A stretch of DNA of 64,000 bases, taken from NCBI GenBank assembly GCA_965238155.1, contig OZ250175.1, positions 124,001 to 188,000 of the forward strand, written 5' to 3'. The notes under the pieces were generated by a model that did no database searches, was not told the origin of the DNA, and saw nothing but the letters and a program-made list of their open reading frames with translations. The position numbers and the translations under genes were made by a program. Below, one piece after another: positions 59,313 through 64,000 of this stretch (position 1 is its first letter; each line of letters opens with the position of its first letter). This DNA comes from BJGV01 sp964196335 (GTDB lineage Bacteria; Pseudomonadota; Gammaproteobacteria; Burkholderiales; Nitrosomonadaceae).

Positions 59313-60451
59313 TCAAGAAATGGCATGGTCCAAGACATTCACCACTCTGCCTTGTTGCTCATCCGTCAAGCCGACCCACAATGGCAGTCGCACCAAACGT
59401 TCGGATTGTGCGTCAGTCATCGCCATCGTTCCATGAACACGACCGTATCGCATACCAGCAGGAGAAGAATGCAGGGGCACATAGTGGAACACCGACCAAA
59501 TATCATTACGCTTGAACTCGCCCAATACATTCTGCCTATCAATTTCTGGTGCCAGCAACACGTAGTACATATGAGCATTGTGTTGACAAGCCTCAGGTAC
59601 GATCGGCCTACGTAGGATACCCTTGTCTTCAAGTGGTTCAAGAAGCTCGTGATAACGCTGCCAGCTTGCCAGCCTATCTTTAGTTATTCGATCCGCCTCC
59701 TCAAGTTGAGCCCATAGGAAGGCCGCGATCAGCTCGCCCGGCAAGAACGATGAGCCCACCTCTTGCCAGGTGTACTTATCCACTTCGCCCCGGAAGAAGC
59801 GGCTGCGATCCGCACCTTTTTCCCGAATAATTTCAGCCCGTAATACCAAGGAAGGATCATTGACGAGCAAAGCCCCTCCTTCGCCAGAAATTACATTTTT
59901 GGTTTCGTGGAAGCTATATGCCCCAAGTCACCGATGCTGCCTAGCGCTTGGCCCTTGTAGCTGGCCATCACCCCTTGTGCGGCGTCTTCAACCATGCTCA
60001 GGTTGTGACGTTTGGCGATTTCCATGATGGTATCCATCTCACACGCCACGCCGGCATAGTGCACTGGTACGATCGCACGAGTGCGCGATGTGATCGCCGA
60101 CTCAATAAGCCTTTCGTCCATATTCAGCGTGTCTTCACGGATATCGACAAACACCGGCACACCGCCGCGCAGCACAAAAGCATTGGCCGTAGAGACGAAG
60201 GTATACGACGGCATGATGATTTCGTCGCCAGGCTGGATATCCAGCAACAGGACCGCCATCTCAAGCGCCCCGGTGCATGAGTGGGTTAACAATGCCCTAC
60301 TACAATTTGTACGGGTCTCCAGCCACCTGTGGCAAAGCTTTGTGAACGGACCATCTCCCGCTAGAATTCCATGGGAATGGGCCTTAGAAATATAATTTAG
60401 CTCATTACCCGTTAAGTATGGCCAGTTAAATGGAATACGCATTTCTTTCAT
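59313..60451 (-). pseudogene. wecE: dTDP-4-amino-4,6-dideoxygalactose transaminase (frameshifted)
   Basis: Two fragments (60451-59891 and 59870-59313) make one WecE-like PLP aminotransferase of about 379 residues, close to E. coli 376. The first ends in LGSIGDLG and the second opens in the region of LVNDPSLVLRAEIIREKG. The break is at the C4 run 59921-59924: one more C on the plus strand restores SIGDLGAYSFHETKN, which carries the PLP lysine of the family. Base composition is far more GC-rich than the flanks, so the gene is probably a recent arrival. It could be a true mutation or a base-call error. Confidence 0.85.
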
Positions 60452-60606
60452 CTTTTTCGATATTCCTTAGCCTCTTACCAACTTCATTTGCCTTCGAGGG
60501 TTTAACCATACTCTACCCGAGTGTAACGTATAAAATATAGCTTGTTGCGTAATCCGAGTTAAAACACAATACGATAGCAAGATTATAGCCTAGTAGAATA
60601 TAGTGA

Positions 60607-61479
60607 CTATATTTTTCTTGCGACAACCAATCTAGATCCACCAATAGGAAAGCTGAATCCTCTTCTAATAATTGCGAGTTCAGCACGAAGTAATTGAAAA
60701 AACAATGAGTTTAACCAAGGCGAAATTTTTAGCTCTGCTGTGGCGTCAAATTTTTCATCAGACACTCTTTTTTGAAGAAACCTGGAAGCTATCATGGCTG
60801 GAAGAAGGGTAGTTACAAACGATGTGCTCCTTACAATTTGAAACCCAGCTGATTTTATTTTGTGATGAAGATCCGAAGCAGCATAGCGACAAACATGACA
60901 GGCATATTCATCAACGGAACTCCACAACCAAGCATGTTGGGGTACAGTAAGCAGCATGAAGCCGTGTGGTTTTAGTGCCGAATGCACCTGAGCTAATACA
61001 CATTCATCCTCCTCAATGTGCTCTAAAACATCAAATGCACCAATCACATCAAACTCCTTCTGGAATGGAATATCCCTTGCATCCATCTGCAATAAGTCTA
61101 CAGAAGGCAACCTCGTAGCAGCAAAATCAAGGCCTGCTACGAAAATCTCACTTCCTTGTAGTGTTGAATATGGAAATACTTTTGATATACCAGACAATAC
61201 GTAACCAGTACCACAACCGATTTCAAGAAGCGATTGGAAATTATCACAATATTCCTCAAGCGCCCATAAAATTAACTGATTTCTTGATTGAAACCAGAAA
61301 TTAGTCTCTTCTAAGCAGACCAAATCTGCAAAATAACTAGACTTAAATCCGTCTCCACTGTGAGCAAGATTGGGGGCATAAGAGCGAAAACCACCTATAA
61401 CTACAGGCTCAAACCCACAGGCGGGGCAATCAATACCAGAAGAAGCGTAGCTCTTATTACAGCTTAGACAGCGTTTCAT
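60607..61479 (-). CDS. Zinc-ribbon SAM methyltransferase
   Basis: The 290-residue product starts with a four-cysteine ribbon (CLSCNKSYASSGIDCPAC) and then a class I methyltransferase: LLEIGCGTGYVLSG (SAM motif) and FDVIGAFDVLEHIEEDE. Such ribbon methyltransferases are common in O-antigen and nucleotide-sugar clusters. Its start overlaps the GtrA stop by four bases (ATGA), so it is in the operon that reads leftward from the NeuD-like gene. Confidence 0.88.
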   Translation of the reverse strand: MKRCLSCNKSYASSGIDCPACGFEPVVIGGFRSYAPNLAHSGDGFKSSYFADLVCLEETNFWFQSRNQLILWALEEYCDNFQSLLEIGCGTGYVLSGISKVFPYSTLQGSEIFVAGLDFAATRLPSVDLLQMDARDIPFQKEFDVIGAFDVLEHIEEDECVLAQVHSALKPHGFMLLTVPQHAWLWSSVDEYACHVCRYAASDLHHKIKSAGFQIVRSTSFVTTLLPAMIASRFLQKRVSDEKFDATAELKISPWLNSLFFQLLRAELAIIRRGFSFPIGGSRLVVARKI

Positions 61480-61907
61480 TTTCCCCCGGTGTTTGAAATA
61501 TCTTTCTCCCTAAAAACAAAATACTTAAATGCTAAAAAAAGGAAGGCGGCCACAACCAAAATAGCGATTGCCTGTACCCATTGGTGAGCATACCCATATT
61601 TATCGACCATGATGATGAGAATTGAAAGGTTTATAAAGTATCCAAAACAATGTGTAATAATGTACCGCCCCCCTGCCCCTATTAAACTTCCCTTATGCAT
61701 AAATGTAAATTTACGATTCCCCAAAAAACCAACTACAGCACTTATTCCATATAAAAAAGTCATTGTAATTTTCGGTGTGGCGCCAAGATGGGTAACCAAC
61801 AAATAAATTATGTAACCAACTGCGTTGGTTGTAATTCCCACAAAGGCATAACGGAATAACTGTGTAACCGATTTCCTGTTTTTAACACTAAGAGATGAGT
61901 CATCCAT
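61476..61907 (-). CDS. GtrA-family membrane protein
   Basis: The 143-residue product has four membrane helices and the GtrA pattern (RYAFVGITTNAVGYIIYLLV, FLGNRKFTF, ending FKYFVFRE). GtrA proteins are thought to flip undecaprenyl-linked glucose in serotype conversion; the partner glycosyltransferases GtrB and GtrC are not beside it. It overlaps both neighbours by a few bases, so the four genes are one transcript. Confidence 0.9.
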   Translation of the reverse strand: MDDSSLSVKNRKSVTQLFRYAFVGITTNAVGYIIYLLVTHLGATPKITMTFLYGISAVVGFLGNRKFTFMHKGSLIGAGGRYIITHCFGYFINLSILIIMVDKYGYAHQWVQAIAILVVAAFLFLAFKYFVFREKDISNTGGK

Positions 61908-62823
61908 GAGTTAAGACAGCCAAGCCAAATCCGGTCTTACCGTAACCGTTGCCATTGTATAGCATGTATCGCTTTCCTTTATGATCAAAGACAAAAGGAT
62001 ATTCGATCATCTCAGAATCCCATCCATTAGAAGAAACATCAATACCAGCTCCCTCTAAAGCCAAATCCCACTCTTTCCCATCCTTACTCAAAGCATACCC
62101 AATGCGATATTTATCTCCACTACCACTACGGTAGGAGAACCACATTTCATAGCCTGTTTTTGTGTTACCTACCACGGTGGGCCTAGAAAATGCCTGAGCT
62201 CTTCCAAGTTCATAGGGAATGGCTAGTCCTTCTCGGCACCAAACGTGTCCATCGATTGATGACGCATAGTTAATAACATGTAGCATTTCCCCGTTACCAG
62301 TATTCCACGTTATCGTTGATCCATACCACATGCTATAGTTACTCTCTTTATTTTTTAGTACCCAAGGATAGGATAAGCTTATGGGATCAATTGTGTGAAA
62401 GCTCATTAACGGTGCCTCGTTGTCCAGCTCCAGGGTTAAGTCTGACTTTAAAACAAATCGGCCGATATCACCTCTCCAGTGAGCATCTTTGGGACTCTGC
62501 CAACCCATAAAAAGCATGTATCGCATACCATTGATCTCATAGTAGTTACCTATACTTATACCATCCACATAAAAGCTTCCTTCCAGCCCACACTCAAAAA
62601 AAGGTTGGCTATATTCCCGAATAATTTTTTGTTTGACGGTATCGATATCGACAGCACCTACTGATGATCGGTTATTTGAATCCCTACCACTGAAGAAAAT
62701 TCGATACAAATCTCCTTCAATTAGAACAGGTACAGGGTTTGCCGCATGAGTTAAAAGTTTTGGATGTCGGTTATCTACTGAGGGACAATAAATCTGCCCA
62801 AGTTTTTGCCATTTTCTTTTCAT
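61900..62823 (-). CDS. GH43/GH32-like beta-propeller protein
   Basis: The 307-residue product looks like a five-bladed propeller of the glycoside hydrolase 43/32/130 type: repeated blade-like phrases (RIFFSGRDSNN, MLFMGWQSP, SMWYGS, EMWFSYRSGSGDKYRIGYA, YMLYNGNGYGKTGFG). There is no signal peptide, so it acts in the cytosol. Similar genes occur in O-antigen clusters, where a role in precursor tailoring is suspected but unproven. Overlaps the NeuD-like gene end by four bases. Confidence 0.78.
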   Translation of the reverse strand: MKRKWQKLGQIYCPSVDNRHPKLLTHAANPVPVLIEGDLYRIFFSGRDSNNRSSVGAVDIDTVKQKIIREYSQPFFECGLEGSFYVDGISIGNYYEINGMRYMLFMGWQSPKDAHWRGDIGRFVLKSDLTLELDNEAPLMSFHTIDPISLSYPWVLKNKESNYSMWYGSTITWNTGNGEMLHVINYASSIDGHVWCREGLAIPYELGRAQAFSRPTVVGNTKTGYEMWFSYRSGSGDKYRIGYALSKDGKEWDLALEGAGIDVSSNGWDSEMIEYPFVFDHKGKRYMLYNGNGYGKTGFGLAVLTHG

Positions 62824-63486
62824 AGCTTCCTTAATCTCTTGCTTGGTACTTTTGATCGTTCTGTCGTAGCACCAACATAGACTCCCCCAGCCTCTGCATC
62901 AGAAAGCAGTAATGCGCCTGCCCCAATCACACATTTCTCACCAACCTTGATATAGTCACGTAATGTTGAGTTCACACCAATAAAACATTGTTCACCAATC
63001 TCAACCCCCCCCCGAAACAACCACATGTGAAGCTATGAAGCAATGATCATTGATAATGGAGTGATGGCCAATATGGTTGCCACTCCAAAGTGTTACATCA
63101 TTACCAATGATGACGAATGGCTGGATAGTATTATCTTCAAAAATAAAGCAGTTTTCACCAATACGTCCTTCATTGAGAACTGTAGCGTGAGAACTAACAA
63201 AACTAGCCAACTGGTAACCTTTTTCCTTAGCCTCCAAATATTTTTCTTTCCGAACCGCGTTGAGTCCGGAGTAACCCAGCGCAATAAAAAGCTTATATTG
63301 GGCTGGTGCATATTGTTTAGTAACTTCCTCAAAGGCAATGACTGGAAGACCACAGAAAACTGTATCAGTAAGATAGGCAGCATCAACGGTAAATGCGACA
63401 ACTTCATATTCTGAGTACTTACTAAAATAGAAATGTGCAAGCTCAGCAGTAACACCTAATCCGAAAATAACAAGTTTTTTTTTCAC
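62820..63486 (-). pseudogene. NeuD-like acyltransferase, frame broken at poly-C
   Basis: The first fragment (63486-63001) has the NeuD pyruvate/NAD-like N-terminal part (KLVIFGLGVTAELAHFYF) and left-handed beta-helix hexapeptides (IGENCFIFEDNTI). It stops after VVSGGG. The second (63026-62820) continues with GVEIGEQCFIGVNSTLRDY. The break lies in a run of nine C on the plus strand (63005-63013); eight C give one 221-residue frame. Sialic acid O-acetyltransferase NeuD and UDP-sugar N-acetyltransferases (PglD) share this fold. A nine-base homopolymer is typical of phase-variable genes; a base-call error is the other explanation. Confidence 0.85.
63005..63013 (-). repeat. Homopolymeric G9 tract inside NeuD-like gene
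   Basis: Nine consecutive C on the plus strand read as G9 in the gene. G8 restores frame and G9 breaks it, so slippage by one base would turn the acyltransferase on or off. Confidence 0.8.
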
Positions 63487-64000
63487 GGCTACTTCCTTAC
63501 GAAAAAATGGGCTTACAAAGCTCCCTATTTATTAAGTAGAACCATATTAAGAAAATAACAATATTGCTAATATCAATATATCTGAATCAGCACAACAAAA
63601 CTAATTGTGTAGCTTATCAATGTCGGAATAGAGTATAAGGCAATAGAATAAAAACCAAAAATTATTTGATCATATAATCACAATTCGCCTCATAATAAGG
63701 AGACAGCCTACTATTCATTGAATCCTAATTATGCATTAAGAATTTCGTAGCAGCGCTGTAATTTGGAAACCGCTTAAACTTATAAAAGATATAGAATATA
63801 TTTATCTAATTCACTATCATTATGAACAGGATTTCTGACTAAATAATTCTATCGGATACATAAGTCTCCGAAACAAAATTGATTTCTATCTACGTATTAA
63901 AAATACTCAGCTTACTATTACTACACTCTAAATTATTAATTCTAAAATATTTGGAGGATTAAGAGTTTTTTATAATTATCCACATCTATATAATAAAATG
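63487..64000. other. AT-rich end region, no gene recognised
   Basis: These 514 bases follow the start of the NeuD-like gene and run to the window edge. They contain the operon's minus-strand promoter in principle. No coding remnant or RNA gene is recognised; the last three bases are ATG but nothing can be concluded from them. Confidence 0.5.

Noticed and set aside
59247..60395. Plus-strand frames opposite wecE
   Set aside because: They are shadows of the GC-rich wecE gene and cross its frameshift point.
63093..63455. Leucine-rich 120-residue minus-strand frame within the NeuD-like gene
   Set aside because: It is the alternative frame of a supported gene and shows no domain.

Overview
The window is AT-rich chromosomal DNA that looks betaproteobacterial. 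Gene order points to the order Nitrosomonadales: xseB-ispA-dxs-folE2, lptM-lysA, gmhB-plsC-ygjP-like, lnt-corC-ybeY-phoH-miaB and hemC-hemX-hemY. A Nitrosomonas-like genus is my guess from this layout, not proven. I see no insertion sequence, prophage, tRNA gene or CRISPR array. Intergenic gaps are long (ten exceed 300 bases), so the genome is not streamlined.

Layout. 1-3684 is the end of an rRNA operon: spacer with boxA and a processing stem, 23S rRNA with an enlarged helix 25, 5S rRNA and a strong terminator. 3993-9872 holds a multi-pass membrane protein, a YceI-family protein, an orphan UreD of Bacteroidetes-like appearance, trxA-rho, rpmE and a glycerophosphodiester phosphodiesterase. 10140-14396 is a four-gene minus-strand operon (acyl-ACP synthetase/FAAL, SDR reductase, acyl carrier protein, serine palmitoyltransferase-like enzyme) that matches the bacterial ceramide (sphingolipid) gene set known from Caulobacter. 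14824-29057 is mostly housekeeping: STAS-like protein, EamA transporter, isoprenoid precursor genes, folE2, NicO-like nickel transporter, RNase II-type protein, TonB-like protein, aroE, mtgA, mgtE and lysA, with the tiny lipoprotein gene lptM. 29164-40067 is a long minus-strand set: YgjP-like peptidase, plsC, a diverged gmhB, glyS, glyQ, lnt, corC, ybeY, phoH, miaB and an exported hypothetical. 40348-49048 is mostly plus strand: hemC, hemX, hemY (hemD is missing from its usual place), then a flavin/2Fe-2S reductase (minus strand), an SDR, cutA, dsbD and a TlpA-like thioredoxin. 49140-52280 is a large AsmA/DUF748 envelope protein.

52858-63486 is an accessory surface-polysaccharide region: wecB, manC/xanB, an ABC half-transporter, a methyltransferase plus LicD-like pair, wecE, a zinc-ribbon methyltransferase, GtrA, a GH43/32-like beta-propeller protein and a NeuD-like acyltransferase. 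Base composition shifts between genes here. Two genes are broken at homopolymer runs: wecE (C4 where C5 is needed) and neuD-like (C9 where C8 is needed). The second looks like a phase-variable contingency tract, although sequencing error must be excluded.

The items most worth a second look are the ceramide operon, the poly-G switch in the NeuD-like gene, the GmhB with eroded zinc and catalytic motifs, the orphan UreD, the missing hemD and the enlarged 23S helix 25.
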